Source: Haloarchaeobius litoreus (GTDB lineage: Archaea > Halobacteriota > Halobacteria > Halobacteriales > Natrialbaceae). Taken from it: 64,000 nucleotides of DNA. A model generated the notes under the pieces. It was not told the origin of the DNA. It did no database searches and saw nothing but the letters and a program-made list of their open reading frames with translations. Of the stretch, positions 1 through 8,017 are shown in pieces (position 1 is the stretch's first letter; every line of letters starts with the position of its first letter). The stretch covers positions 1-64,000 of the forward strand of contig NZ_JANHJR010000002.1 of NCBI RefSeq assembly GCF_024495425.1. The letters are read 5' to 3'. The translations under genes were made by a program, and so were the position numbers.

Positions 1-110
1 AGCGGCGAGGTAACACCCGTACCCATCCCGAACACGGAAGTTAAGCTCGCCAGCGTGTCGGGGAGTACTGGAGTGCGCGAGCCTCTGGGAAACGCGATTC
101 GCCGCCTCCC
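1..110 (+). rRNA. rrf: 5S ribosomal RNA, 3' part
   Basis: The sequence from the left edge reads as the central and 3' part of a haloarchaeal 5S rRNA: the CCCGAACACGGAAG loop region, the GGGAGTACTGGAGTGCG segment and the closing GCCGCCTCC arm that pairs with the missing 5' end. The first roughly 12-15 bases lie outside the window. It is followed by a T-rich stretch and then by tRNA-Cys, which is the standard 3' end of haloarchaeal rRNA operons (16S, tRNA-Ala, 23S, 5S, tRNA-Cys). Confidence 0.95.
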
Positions 111-136
111 ATTCATACTTCATTCATTATTTTCGA
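111..136 (+). terminator. T-rich tract after 5S rRNA
   Basis: Directly after the 5S rRNA the local composition changes to T-rich (runs such as TTCATTCATTATTTT). Oligo-T tracts terminate transcription in archaea, so this may end or attenuate the rRNA operon transcript before tRNA-Cys. This is inferred from composition only. Confidence 0.4.
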
Positions 137-344
137 CGAGCGACAGCCCCGCCGAACGGGGTGTGGGCTCGTCGGTCGATTCCGACTCCGTGGGCGACAG
201 CTGGGCCGGTCGCCTGGAGTCGTTCACGGGAACAACAACTCGGGCGGTCGGGCGGCAGGTAACTCGATAGCGGCGGCGGTGTCGATCACTGTCGACAGCA
301 CACATCGCTACGTTTAAACTCGGGCGACCAGTAGTGGAAACTGC

Positions 345-420
345 GCCAAGGTGGCAGAGTCCGGCCGAACGCAGCGGCCTGCAGAGCCGCCCATCGCCGG
401 TTCAAATCCGGCCCTTGGCT
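345..420 (+). tRNA. tRNA-Cys (GCA)
   Basis: A 76-base cloverleaf. The acceptor stem GCCAAGG pairs with CCTTGGC at 413-419 with U as discriminator, as expected for tRNA-Cys. The anticodon stem GCGGC/GCCGC encloses the loop CTGCAGA, giving anticodon GCA. The T-loop is TTCAAAT. No intron is seen and CCA is not encoded. Its place just after 5S rRNA matches haloarchaeal rRNA operons. Confidence 0.95.
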
Positions 421-600
421 TTCTGCGACGGACCAGGTGAGAAGCGAGCGGTGTGTTCGTGAGTCGGACGGTACCGCCCAGCGACCGCCACTGGCCCGCG
501 GGCGCTCACTTCGTTCGCGCCGCGGGCCGGCCGTCGGCCGGCGTGTCGTGACAGCAAATTGGTAACCACGTTTATCGACATCTCGGTGCTATGTTCGAGG

Positions 601-2004
601 GTGCGAACCGTGAGCCGCGGGTCGGTGGCGGTGCTGGTGTTGCTCGTCGTCGGTAGCGGCTGCCTCGCAGCGCCGGACGCGACGGGGGCGCCCGTCACGT
701 CGGACGAACCGACGACGGCTGCGGCGGGCAGCGTCAACGGCACGCTCGAGGTCCACTTCATCGCGGTCGGGCAGTCGTCGAGTGCGCTCGTCGTCACGCC
801 CGCGGGGGAGACGGTACTGATCGACTCGGGTGACTGGCGGGACGACGGCGAGCAGGTCATCGACTATCTGGAGCGACAGGGTATCGAGCGCATCGACCAT
901 CTCGTCACCTCGCACGCGGACGCGGACCACATCGGCGGGCACGCGGCCGTCATCGAGCACTTCGAGACGGAGGGTGGGGGCGTCGGGGCGGTGTACGACC
1001 CCGGTATCACGTCGTCGTCGGCGACGTACGAGCGGTACCTCGACGTGGTCGAGGAGTACGACGTGGCGCTGTTCCGGACGCGCAGTGGGGCACAGCTGCC
1101 CATCGAGGGTGTCGACGTGGCGGTGCTCGGGCCACCGCAGGAGCCGCTGGCGAACGTCGACCGTAACGAGAACAGCCTGGTGTTGCGCATCGCGCACGGG
1201 AACACGAGCGTCCTGTTCACCGGCGACGCGGGTGTGGTCGAGGAACAGTATCTGGTGGCCAACTACGGCGACAGTCTCGGGTCGACCGTGCTGCTCGCGG
1301 GCCACCACGGCAGCCGGTCGAGTACGGGGTCGGACCTGCTGGATGCCGTGCAGCCGCGGGTCACGGTGATATCGAGTGCATACGACTCGCAGTACGGCCA
1401 CCCACATCGGGAGGTGCTCGAACGGCTCGCGACGCGGTCGATTCCGACGTACTGGACGGGGGTCCACGGCGACGTGGTGCTCCGGAGCGATGGGCGGACC
1501 GTGACGCTGCTGACACAGCAGTCGGCGACGACGGTCGCGACGTCGTTGCGTGACGCGCCGGCGGTCGACCCCGCCACCAGCGACCCGGTCGCTGTGCGCG
1601 AGCGTTTCGTCGCCGACTCGGGGGCGGATGTCGTCCCCATCACGCCCGACGGCGGGACGACGACGCCGGTCGCGGGCCAGCTCTCGCTCGTCGAGGTACA
1701 CGCGGACGCGGCCGGGAACGATAACGAGAACCTCAACGACGAGTACCTCACCTTCGAGAACACGGGCGATTCGACGCTCGACCTCGGTGGCTGGGTGCTG
1801 GCGGATGCCGCGGGCCACCGCTACACCTTCCCGTCGGTCACGCTCGCGCCGGGCGAGCAGGTGACGGTGTACACTGGCAGTGGGACCGACGGTGACGGCG
1901 AGCTGTACTGGGGTGCCGACGGTGCGATCTGGAACAACGGCGGCGACACCGTGCTCGTCACGACCGACGAGGGGACCGTCGTCGTCGAGGAGGAGTACAC
2001 ATGA
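601..2004 (+). CDS. Secreted MBL-fold hydrolase with C-terminal lamin-tail domain
   Basis: Predicted 467-residue exported lipoprotein. An N-terminal hydrophobic segment ends in a lipobox-like VGSGC (Cys about residue 21). A ComEC/Rec2-type metallo-beta-lactamase domain follows, with SHADADH at about 104-110 as the metal-binding motif and LLAGHHGS later in the fold. The last 110 residues, from about LSLVEVHADAAGND, resemble a lamin-tail (LTD) domain with the typical YLTFENTGDSTLDLGGW pattern. Related bacterial and archaeal proteins are thought to be extracellular nucleases or hydrolases, but the substrate is not shown here. The start at GTG 601 was chosen because it places a short basic stretch before the signal; GTG 610 is equally possible, and a TATA-like TTTATCG lies at about 571. 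It overlaps the next gene by 4 bases. Confidence 0.85.
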   Translation: MRTVSRGSVAVLVLLVVGSGCLAAPDATGAPVTSDEPTTAAAGSVNGTLEVHFIAVGQSSSALVVTPAGETVLIDSGDWRDDGEQVIDYLERQGIERIDHLVTSHADADHIGGHAAVIEHFETEGGGVGAVYDPGITSSSATYERYLDVVEEYDVALFRTRSGAQLPIEGVDVAVLGPPQEPLANVDRNENSLVLRIAHGNTSVLFTGDAGVVEEQYLVANYGDSLGSTVLLAGHHGSRSSTGSDLLDAVQPRVTVISSAYDSQYGHPHREVLERLATRSIPTYWTGVHGDVVLRSDGRTVTLLTQQSATTVATSLRDAPAVDPATSDPVAVRERFVADSGADVVPITPDGGTTTPVAGQLSLVEVHADAAGNDNENLNDEYLTFENTGDSTLDLGGWVLADAAGHRYTFPSVTLAPGEQVTVYTGSGTDGDGELYWGADGAIWNNGGDTVLVTTDEGTVVVEEEYT

Positions 2005-2324
2005 TGCGACAGTACACGGCAGTTCTGGACCGGTTCGAGGAGGATACCGCGGTGCTACTGGTGGAGGCGGACGGCGAGGTGGTCGACGAGCTGCTGGTCG
2101 ACCGCTGGGAGCTGCCGAAGCCGGGGCGCGAACAGGGTGCGATCTTCGACTTGCGCGTCTTCGGCGACTCGTTGCGCGTGCTCTCCTACCGTCCCGCCGA
2201 GACCGAGGCGCGGTCGGACGCTGCCCAGAGTCGGTTCGACCGGCTGGCGCAGGACCTCCCGACCACGGACGATGCGTCGTCCGAGGAGGACGGTTCGGGC
2301 GCGGAGTCGACCGGGCCGGAGTAA
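2001..2324 (+). CDS. DUF3006-like protein
   Basis: An acidic 107-residue protein. Its first 65 residues (YTAVLDRFEEDTAVLLVE ... DLRVF) match the pattern of the DUF3006 family, small beta-rich domains often encoded beside ComEC-type metallo-beta-lactamases. The start codon overlaps the stop of the upstream hydrolase (ATGA), indicating translational coupling and a joint role. The C-terminal 35 residues are low-complexity and rich in Asp, Glu and Ser. The biochemical function of DUF3006 is unknown; a nucleic-acid or wall-binding accessory role for the hydrolase is inference. Confidence 0.8.
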   Translation: MMRQYTAVLDRFEEDTAVLLVEADGEVVDELLVDRWELPKPGREQGAIFDLRVFGDSLRVLSYRPAETEARSDAAQSRFDRLAQDLPTTDDASSEEDGSGAESTGPE

Positions 2325-2347
2325 CGGTCTGCGACGGGTGAACCGGC

Positions 2348-3388
2348 CTACAGGATGCCGACCGGGTTCGTCGGCGGTGCGAGCGGGCTGGCCGGGAGGT
2401 CGTCGTCGAGATCGGGGTCGTTGTAGCCAGCGGGTGCCACGTCGTTCGGTGCGTCGGGATAGAACAGCGACGCGAGCGCCTGGATGTGGCCGCGTCCGAC
2501 GGCGAGTTCGAACTGGCCGCCGCCGTACAGGCTGATGTCGTGGTCCTCGCAGTAGTCGAGCGTGTCGAGCAGCGATTCGGCGGTGCCGAAGCGGGAGGGC
2601 TTGATGTTGAGCCAGTCGGGCTCGAACGGCAGGGCGTCGACGCTCTCGATGCCGGTGATGGGGTAGTCCCAGCTCACGCGGTCCTCCTGGCCGTCGAACA
2701 GCGGGCGCGTCTCGTCGGTGAGCGCGGGGTCCTCGACGACCGCGTCGGGGAAGCCCTCGAGCACGTGTCGGTAGAGGTCGGGGTCCGCGGGCTGGTCGAC
2801 CTCGGTGCCCTCGTACTGACCCTTCAGGTCGAGCAGCCGGACCGCCCCGGTGTCGGCGAGGTCGGCGATGAGTTCGTCGCTCCACTCGGAGACCGGGTCC
2901 AGCTTGAACTCTGCCGTGGGGTTGACGGCCTGGATGGCCGCGATACGGTCGAACGTCGGCGGCTCGCCCAGCCGCGTGCTGACGACGAACCGGACTGGGT
3001 CGTACGAGCGCCCGAGCGCGTCGCCGAGGTTCGTCCCGGCCTGCCGGAGCGCGAGGTCGAGTGCGGCGCTCTCGACACCCCAGCGGCGGTAGTGTCGGGC
3101 GGCCTGCTGTCCCGGGGGCTCGGGGAACAGCTCGACGTCGTCGAGCATCGTGGAGAACTCGTCGAACGTGTACTCGCCGTCGAAGTCGTAGTCGTGGGCG
3201 GCCTGGAGCGCGTCGTGGTCGTCGGCGTCGTAGGTCACGTCCTCGCCGCGGCCGACGTGGCCGTCGCCGTGGAGTTCGAAGACGGTCGTCACGCGGGTGA
3301 ACCCGCTCGACGTGTCGCGCTCGTGGCGTCGGAGCCGGTAGTCGTCGACGACCAGCGGCAGGTCCGCGACTGCCTCGTAGAGCGTCAT
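2348..3388 (-). CDS. Enolase-superfamily enzyme (MLE/OSBS-like)
   Basis: Predicted 346-residue protein with the layout of the enolase superfamily: an N-terminal capping domain, then a TIM barrel with likely metal ligands in LLDLKG (about 205), VVEDP (about 240) and the SWDYP region, and candidate catalytic lysines in AEFKLDP and LNIKPSRFG. The family abstracts a proton alpha to a carboxylate (muconate lactonization, o-succinylbenzoate synthesis, dipeptide epimerization); which reaction applies cannot be read from the sequence. The ATG at 3388 was preferred over upstream in-frame starts because the extra N-terminal residues are Gly/Pro-rich and overlap the neighbouring promoter. It is convergent with the DUF3006 gene. 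Confidence 0.75.
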   Translation of the reverse strand: MTLYEAVADLPLVVDDYRLRRHERDTSSGFTRVTTVFELHGDGHVGRGEDVTYDADDHDALQAAHDYDFDGEYTFDEFSTMLDDVELFPEPPGQQAARHYRRWGVESAALDLALRQAGTNLGDALGRSYDPVRFVVSTRLGEPPTFDRIAAIQAVNPTAEFKLDPVSEWSDELIADLADTGAVRLLDLKGQYEGTEVDQPADPDLYRHVLEGFPDAVVEDPALTDETRPLFDGQEDRVSWDYPITGIESVDALPFEPDWLNIKPSRFGTAESLLDTLDYCEDHDISLYGGGQFELAVGRGHIQALASLFYPDAPNDVAPAGYNDPDLDDDLPASPLAPPTNPVGIL

Positions 3389-3539
3389 GCCACGAGGTAT
3401 GCTGGGCAGTGCCAAAGGTCCGACGGCGCGCAGCGGTGCGGGCTCGCACCCGCCAGTTCGGGTCGCCCCCGTGCCAGCACCCCCGACGCCGCCCATGCAA
3501 AGAGAAATCGTTTTAGGCGGCGCGTCCGAGGCTCCGACT

Positions 3540-4391
3540 ATGCAACGACGAGCAGCGGCGGCCTACGTCGTACTCCTCCTCGTTATCACCGCCGGGGCCT
3601 TCGCGTTCATCTCGACCGCGGAGGGACCGGCCGTCTCGCTGGAGGACCCGGACGAGACCCTCCAGAAGGGGTCCAATCTATCGGTGAACGACCGCGTGTA
3701 CAACGTCTCCGACGTCTCCGCGAGTAGCGGCGACGGTGGCGGCCACGGCGGTGGCGGCACCACCTACGAGGCGGTGCTCACGTGGACCAACGAGTCCGCC
3801 CAGTGGTCGGAGAGCTGGAGCAACAACTCGACGGTCACCTACCAGGGCGACACGTACCGTGCGTTCATCGCGAACAGCTCGGAGCCGACCGAGATCACCC
3901 TGCGCTGGGAGCCCACGGACCGCTTCTCCCCGCAGTGGGTCGACGGCGTGCAGTACATCGACGCCGAGCCGGACACGCCCGACCGGCAGGCGATGCGCGT
4001 CGATACGTACATCGAGAACTCCAACAACTCGAGCATCCAGCCAGTCACCATCGACGCGACGAGTTCGCTGGAGTACAACGGCAACGAGACCACCATCACC
4101 ACGGCACCGCAGCAGGCGACCTTCAGCTGGACCGCGCCCCGCACCAACGAGGTGACGTTCGGCCAGCACGAGAACGTCACGCTCAACGGCGTCGACTACG
4201 CCGTCCACTTCACGAACGAGAACACGGTCACGCTCCAGCAGGGCCAGGACGCACAGGCCGCGCTCTACGCACAGCTCGACGACCAGAGCCGCTTCCACGA
4301 GCGCATCAACGGCTTCTGGGGCGTCGTCATCATCGGCAGCCTCGCGCTGGTGCTGCTGGTGACCATCGCGTTCCTCCCGCGGAAGGAGTGA
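3540..4391 (+). CDS. Predicted surface-exposed membrane protein, glycosylation-rich
   Basis: Predicted 283-residue protein with an N-terminal hydrophobic helix (YVVLLLVITAGAFAFI, about 9-24), a long extracytoplasmic domain and a C-terminal membrane anchor (FWGVVIIGSLALVLLVTIAF) ending in RKE. The external part carries many N-glycosylation sequons (NLS, NVS, NES, NNS, NSS, NET, NVT), typical of haloarchaeal cell-surface proteins. A Gly/His-rich linker occurs at about residue 65. The start at 3540 is supported by a TATA-like TTTTAGG at about 3511, some 28 bases upstream, implying a leaderless transcript. I do not recognise a named family; the function is unknown. Confidence 0.75.
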   Translation: MQRRAAAAYVVLLLVITAGAFAFISTAEGPAVSLEDPDETLQKGSNLSVNDRVYNVSDVSASSGDGGGHGGGGTTYEAVLTWTNESAQWSESWSNNSTVTYQGDTYRAFIANSSEPTEITLRWEPTDRFSPQWVDGVQYIDAEPDTPDRQAMRVDTYIENSNNSSIQPVTIDATSSLEYNGNETTITTAPQQATFSWTAPRTNEVTFGQHENVTLNGVDYAVHFTNENTVTLQQGQDAQAALYAQLDDQSRFHERINGFWGVVIIGSLALVLLVTIAFLPRKE

Positions 4392-4517
4392 CCCGACTCG
4401 CGGATTCTTCTACTGCGGTGTGCGTTCGTCGGTCGTGACCAGTGCCCGATAGCCGCTCGACACGACGAGCAGCGTGCTCCCGACCGCCGTCAGATACAGC
4501 CCGGTCGCCGGGGCGTA

Positions 4518-4850
4518 CTACTGGCTGCCGAGCAGCGACTGGAACTCGACGGCCGCGGCGAGGCTGCCGGCACAGCCGGTGACGAGTGCGGCCGTCACGG
4601 TGAACTGGCTGTCCGGGCGGGCGAGCAGGCCCAGGGCCACGAGGACGCTCCAGACCAGCAGTGGGAAGCCGAGGTACTCGACGCCGCTGCTCATTCCGGG
4701 GAGGTAGACCAGCGGGATGGTCTCTTGGGTCGGCCGTAGCCACGGGAGCCAGACTCCGATTGCGATCAGGCCGACTCCTGCGAGCGAGACTGCCTGCTGT
4801 CGTCGCATCACGACCGGGTTCCGGGTGGTCACTTGTGGACTTTCTGCCAT
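4518..4850 (-). CDS. Small membrane protein cut short by an in-frame TAG
   Basis: As annotated, it encodes about 110 residues with three membrane helices (AVSLAGVGLIAIGVWLPWL, FPLLVWSVLVALGLLA, VTAALVTGCAGSLAAAVEF). It ends at TAG 4520-4518. In the same frame the sequence continues for 35 more sense codons to a TAG at 4410, and that extension contains a plausible fourth helix (LYLTAVGSTLLVV) followed by GYRALVTTDERTPQ. The intact gene was therefore probably a four-helix protein of about 145 residues. Start options are ATG 4850 or ATG 4808. Family unknown. The stop may be a real nonsense mutation or a sequencing error. Confidence 0.55.
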   Translation of the reverse strand: MAESPQVTTRNPVVMRRQQAVSLAGVGLIAIGVWLPWLRPTQETIPLVYLPGMSSGVEYLGFPLLVWSVLVALGLLARPDSQFTVTAALVTGCAGSLAAAVEFQSLLGSQ

Positions 4851-4877
4851 CTCGGCTGGTGACGGGTGTGTCGTTTT

Positions 4878-4988
4878 GGGCCGGGAGGGACTTGAACCAC
4901 GGTCGTTCCACTCGCAGGCTCGTTCCACTCCCTGATTCAAGTCCCTCCGGCGTCGCTACTCACTGCTCACTGTCGTTCGCAGGAGTAG

Positions 4989-5010
<22 letters not shown>
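4878..5010 (+). repeat. Partial copies of the tRNA-Lys 3' end next to the tRNA gene
   Basis: The 21-base 3' end of tRNA-Lys (plus-strand 4990-5010) is repeated exactly at 4878-4898. A third copy, 13 bases and inverted (TTCAAGTCCCTCC), lies at 4936-4948 and can form a perfect 13-bp hairpin with 4884-4896. An 8-bp inverted repeat (CGCTACTC/GAGTAGCG) fills the rest of the gap. Duplicated tRNA 3' ends are the classic scar of site-specific integration by archaeal tyrosine recombinases (att sites). Only about 90 bases separate the copies, so if an element was here it is gone. Confidence 0.6.
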
Positions 5011-5062
<52 letters not shown>

Positions 5063-5157
5063 GTGCGCTCGACAGTTCGCAGTGGGACGGTTAAAGGGTT
5101 GTCGTTCGCCGGGGTAGCATCGAACGGTTTTAACGGTGGGTCGAACCACTCATAGCC

Positions 5158-6426
5158 ATGCACGAGTTCGCCGACCGCTGGGGTGAGGACCTCCGAGAGT
5201 TCTTCGACGAACTGCTGCGATTCGACACGACGGACGGCGGGGAGGCACCCGCGATGGACTGGCTCCGCGAGCGCTTCGACGAGTTCGGCTTCGAGACGTA
5301 CGAGTGGACCGCCGACGCGGCCGCGCTGGCCGAGCATCCGTCGTTCCCTGACGACCCCGCCGAGATCGAGGTCGCGGACCGCCCCTCGGTCGCGGGCGTG
5401 GTGGAGTTCGGCGACCCCGACGCGGGCCCGACGCTGGTGCTGAACGGCCACGTCGACGTGGTGCCGGCGACGCGGTCGGCGTGGTCGAGCGACCCCTTCG
5501 AGCCGGTCTGGGACGGCGACCGGATGACCGCTCGCGGGGCCGCGGACATGAAGGGCGGGCTGACCGCCTGCGTGTTCGCGGCGCGCCACCTCGCAACGCT
5601 GGCGGCGAGAGCGGACGGTCCGGACCTGGACGGCCGCGTCGTCGTCGAGGGCGTCGCCGGCGAGGAGGAGGGCGGCATCGGCGCTGCGGCGGCGGCGATG
5701 GACAACCCGTACCCGTTCGACCGCGACGCGGCCATCATCGGCGAGCCGACCGAACTCGGCGTCGTCACCGCCGTCGAGGGCAGCGTGATGAAACGCCTGC
5801 GCATCGAGGGCCGCTCCGCCCACGCGGCGACGCGCTGGCGCGGCGAGTCCGTCCTCCCGCACTTCGAGCGCGTCCGCCACGCCTTCGAGGAGCTGGAGGC
5901 CGAGCGCGAGGCGCGCATCGACCATCCGCTGTACGAGGACTACCCGATCAAGTGGCCGGTCTGTTTCGGCACCGTCCGCGCGGGCAACTGGGCCTCCGCG
6001 GTCCCGGACGAGCTCGTCGCCGAGGTCCGCATCGGCGTCGCCCCCGGCGAGACCGTCGCCGGCGTCGAGGCCGAGTTCCAGGACCGGCTGGACGCGGTGG
6101 TCGCCGAGAGCGAGTGGCTCTCCGAGCACCCGCCGACGTTCGAGCGCTTCTCCATCCAGTTCGAGCCCGCGTCGGTGGACCCGGAGGACCCCGTCGTCGG
6201 CGCGGTTCGAGCGGCCGCCGAGGAGGCCGGGCTGGACTCGGAGCCGTACGGGGGCACCTTCGGCGCGGACAGCCGCCACTACCAGCACGCCGGGATTCCC
6301 ACGGTGCTGTTCGGCCCCGGGAGCATCGACCAGGCGCACTTCCCAGACGAGTCCATCGACGTCCGTGAGGTGGAGACGGCTGCTGGCGTGATTGCCGATG
6401 CTGCCGCGCGATTCTGCGGCCGCTAG
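5158..6426 (+). CDS. M20-family metallopeptidase (ArgE/DapE-like)
   Basis: A 422-residue di-zinc amidohydrolase or peptidase. Visible family motifs are NGHVDVVP at about 101 (metal-binding His and catalytic Asp), GAADMKGG at about 126 (bridging Asp), GEEEGG at about 168 (catalytic Glu pair), GEPTELG at about 197, and a C-terminal Zn ligand region DSRHYQHAGIP. The lid/dimerization domain occupies about 210-310. Relatives remove acyl groups from amino acids or act on dipeptides; the exact substrate is not clear. A TATA-like TTTTAA at about 5128 lies 25 bases upstream of the ATG, suggesting a leaderless mRNA. Confidence 0.9.
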   Translation: MHEFADRWGEDLREFFDELLRFDTTDGGEAPAMDWLRERFDEFGFETYEWTADAAALAEHPSFPDDPAEIEVADRPSVAGVVEFGDPDAGPTLVLNGHVDVVPATRSAWSSDPFEPVWDGDRMTARGAADMKGGLTACVFAARHLATLAARADGPDLDGRVVVEGVAGEEEGGIGAAAAAMDNPYPFDRDAAIIGEPTELGVVTAVEGSVMKRLRIEGRSAHAATRWRGESVLPHFERVRHAFEELEAEREARIDHPLYEDYPIKWPVCFGTVRAGNWASAVPDELVAEVRIGVAPGETVAGVEAEFQDRLDAVVAESEWLSEHPPTFERFSIQFEPASVDPEDPVVGAVRAAAEEAGLDSEPYGGTFGADSRHYQHAGIPTVLFGPGSIDQAHFPDESIDVREVETAAGVIADAAARFCGR

Positions 6427-6460
6427 TTCGGCTATTACTCGTCGTTCTCGTGTTCTCAGT

Positions 6461-6657
6461 CGTGGGATTTGCTGGAGACGACAACAGCCAGAAATCCCCG
6501 AGGTTCTCGGCTCCCGCGGCTCGCTGTCGTTCGAAAGACGCCTCCGGCGTCTTTCGTGATGACGAGAGAGCTTCGCTCTCTCGAACCACGGTCCTCGTGC
6601 CTGCGGTCCTTGCTTCGCCGGGGTTCGCCGAGAACCTCGCCCCTTTCAGTCCCACCC
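6461..6657. repeat. Structured intergenic repeat, copy A
   Basis: This non-coding stretch shares its organisation with 63694-64000: a left edge CGTGGGATTTGCTGG ... CAACAGCCAGAAA, several small hairpins, a 24-base core (6590-6613, 22 of 24 bases identical to copy B) and a right edge CCCCTTTCAGTCCCACC. Two perfect hairpins stand before the core: 6532-6556 (11-bp stem, TCC loop) and 6563-6583 (9-bp stem, TTC loop). Copy B has hairpins in the same places with different sequence. It lies between the convergent M20 peptidase and DUF7119-like genes. The remaining bases to 6852 hold no gene I can support. It could be a mobile palindromic repeat or a structured RNA. Confidence 0.75.
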
Positions 6658-6852
6658 GACAGCACCGCAACCGCCCTCGGGCCTCCCCAGCCTCCTGCGA
6701 TGCTCAGTCGCTAGCGCTCCCTGCGCGTCTCGTCCCTCGCGCGTGCCTGGCTCGCGGCCTCGCAGGGCTCGGCACGCTCGACAGCGCGCGCCACTTGGTT
6801 CGGTCGGGAGTATCGACGCGGCTATCGTGGAAAAACCGCAACCGACCCGGCT

Positions 6853-7509
6853 TTAGAGGTACTCGTCGAGCGCCTCGGCCACCACGTCGTCGGGCGTCCG
6901 GTTCTCCACGGAGGCGCGTCGGCGGAGCTCCCGGTAGGTCGCGGGCGGGAGCCGGAGGTCGAGCGCGCCGAGGGTGACGCCGTGTTCGGCGAGCGCGTCG
7001 GCGACGGAGGTGCCGTCGTTGACCGCGCTGGCGACGGAGCGCACCTCGCGGACGGTGAGGCCACCGTCGAGGACCGCCCAGGCGAGGTAGAGCCGGGCCT
7101 CGCCGGCGACGCGGGCGACGTGCTTGGCTGCCGTGGGGGCGATGTGGCCCTGGGCGACGTGGCGGCGGATGGACTCGGGGAGGTCGTGGACGCGGGCCCA
7201 CTTGCGGATGAAGGAGACGGTGACAGGTTCGCCGACGCGCTCGGCGGCGGCGGTGTAGGAGCCCTCGCCGCGGACGAGCGCGGCGCAGGCGGCGGCCCCG
7301 CGCAGCATGTAGACGTTGTCCTCGCTCCCGACGGTGTTGCGGGCGAAGGCGTCGACGGTCTCGGCGGCTGCGGCGAGCGAGTCGGGGTCGGTCGGATCGA
7401 ACTGGACCGCATCGCGGGCTCGCTCGCCGGTGACGGCCGGGTCGCCCCGGATGACGGGCTCGCCGATGGGGGATTCCCGCTCGGTCCGGGTTGGCCGTTC
7501 GTCGCTCAT
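6853..7509 (-). CDS. DUF7119-like DNA-binding protein: ParB-type HTH plus ribbon-helix-helix
   Basis: A 218-residue haloarchaeal protein, probably of family DUF7119. Residues about 84-160 follow the ParB/Noc helix-turn-helix pattern: a first helix pair around YTAAAERVGEPVTVSFIRKW, then DLPESIRRHVAQGHIAPTAA and a final LTVREVRSV helix. Residues about 186-218 (LRLPPATYRELRRRAS and on) match a ribbon-helix-helix (MetJ/Arc-like) unit. No ParB N-terminal CTPase box (GERRxR) is visible. A sequence-specific DNA-binding role is inferred; no parA gene is adjacent. The start at ATG 7509 was preferred to an upstream start that adds a basic tail. Two tiny genes lie just upstream on the same strand and may share its promoter. 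Confidence 0.75.
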   Translation of the reverse strand: MSDERPTRTERESPIGEPVIRGDPAVTGERARDAVQFDPTDPDSLAAAAETVDAFARNTVGSEDNVYMLRGAAACAALVRGEGSYTAAAERVGEPVTVSFIRKWARVHDLPESIRRHVAQGHIAPTAAKHVARVAGEARLYLAWAVLDGGLTVREVRSVASAVNDGTSVADALAEHGVTLGALDLRLPPATYRELRRRASVENRTPDDVVAEALDEYL

Positions 7510-7558
7510 TGGGCGTCGTTGGGGGTCACCGGGCAAAAACTCCCTGCTGGTGTGTGGG

Positions 7559-7705
7559 TCACTCCTCGTCGCGCTCCTCGGAGAGGTGCTCCCAGATCTC
7601 GGTACAGCCCGCCCCGGGTTCGACGTCGCGGAGGTGGGCGTCGTGGCGGTCGTCGTTGCGTTCGTCGTCGGCTTCGTCGTCGGTTTCGACGGACCGGCCG
7701 GTCAT
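7559..7705 (-). CDS. Small acidic protein, 48 residues
   Basis: A short reading frame of 48 codons beginning MTGRSVETDDEADDERN and ending HLSEERDEE. It is strongly acidic, contains one Cys and a WEHLSEE segment, and has haloarchaeal GC-ending codon use. Its ATG overlaps the stop of the 32-codon frame upstream (ATGA), and the DUF7119-like gene follows about 50 bases later, so the three may form one transcript. No family recognised. The coupling and codon use make it credible despite its size. Confidence 0.5.
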   Translation of the reverse strand: MTGRSVETDDEADDERNDDRHDAHLRDVEPGAGCTEIWEHLSEERDEE

Positions 7706-7800
7706 CGTGGTGCCTCCGGTTCGTACAGCTCCGGTGCCACGTCGGCGGAGGCGTGCTGGCGCTCGGAGTCAGGTCGGTCGGGGGTCGACTCGTCGGTCAT
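7702..7800 (-). CDS. Very small protein, 32 residues
   Basis: A 33-codon frame (MTDESTPDRPDSERQHASAD ...) whose TGA overlaps the ATG of the next small gene by 4 bases. A TATA-like TTAA in a GGTTAAGG context lies on the minus strand at about 7828-7835, some 30 bases upstream, which fits a leaderless start. The composition is acidic and Pro-rich with no recognisable domain. It could be a small protein or a leader peptide coupled to the downstream gene. Confidence 0.45.
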   Translation of the reverse strand: MTDESTPDRPDSERQHASADVAPELYEPEAPR

Positions 7801-8017
7801 CGTCGTGTCGTAACAGCGGCCCCTCCTTAACCGACGCTGCCCGGACAATCGTCACCGGGGCTCGGGGGTACCGGAGCTTCCGGCCGGTATCTCCGACGCG
7901 GAGCCGCGGTTGGAACCGACGGACGGGAGCCGATTCGCGGTACCGCCGCCTGTCGTCGAACGCACGAAGCGTTGCACCGGGCGACGGGCCCACCCTGCTG
8001 GGGGCCCAACGGCCAGT

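Noticed and set aside
2055-3500. A 481-codon minus-strand frame over the enolase-like gene
   Set aside because: Arg-rich off-frame shadow of the 2348-3388 gene.
4518-4520. TAG read as pyrrolysine
   Set aside because: Haloarchaea are not known to have the pyrrolysine machinery and no pyl genes are in the window; a nonsense change or read error is more likely.
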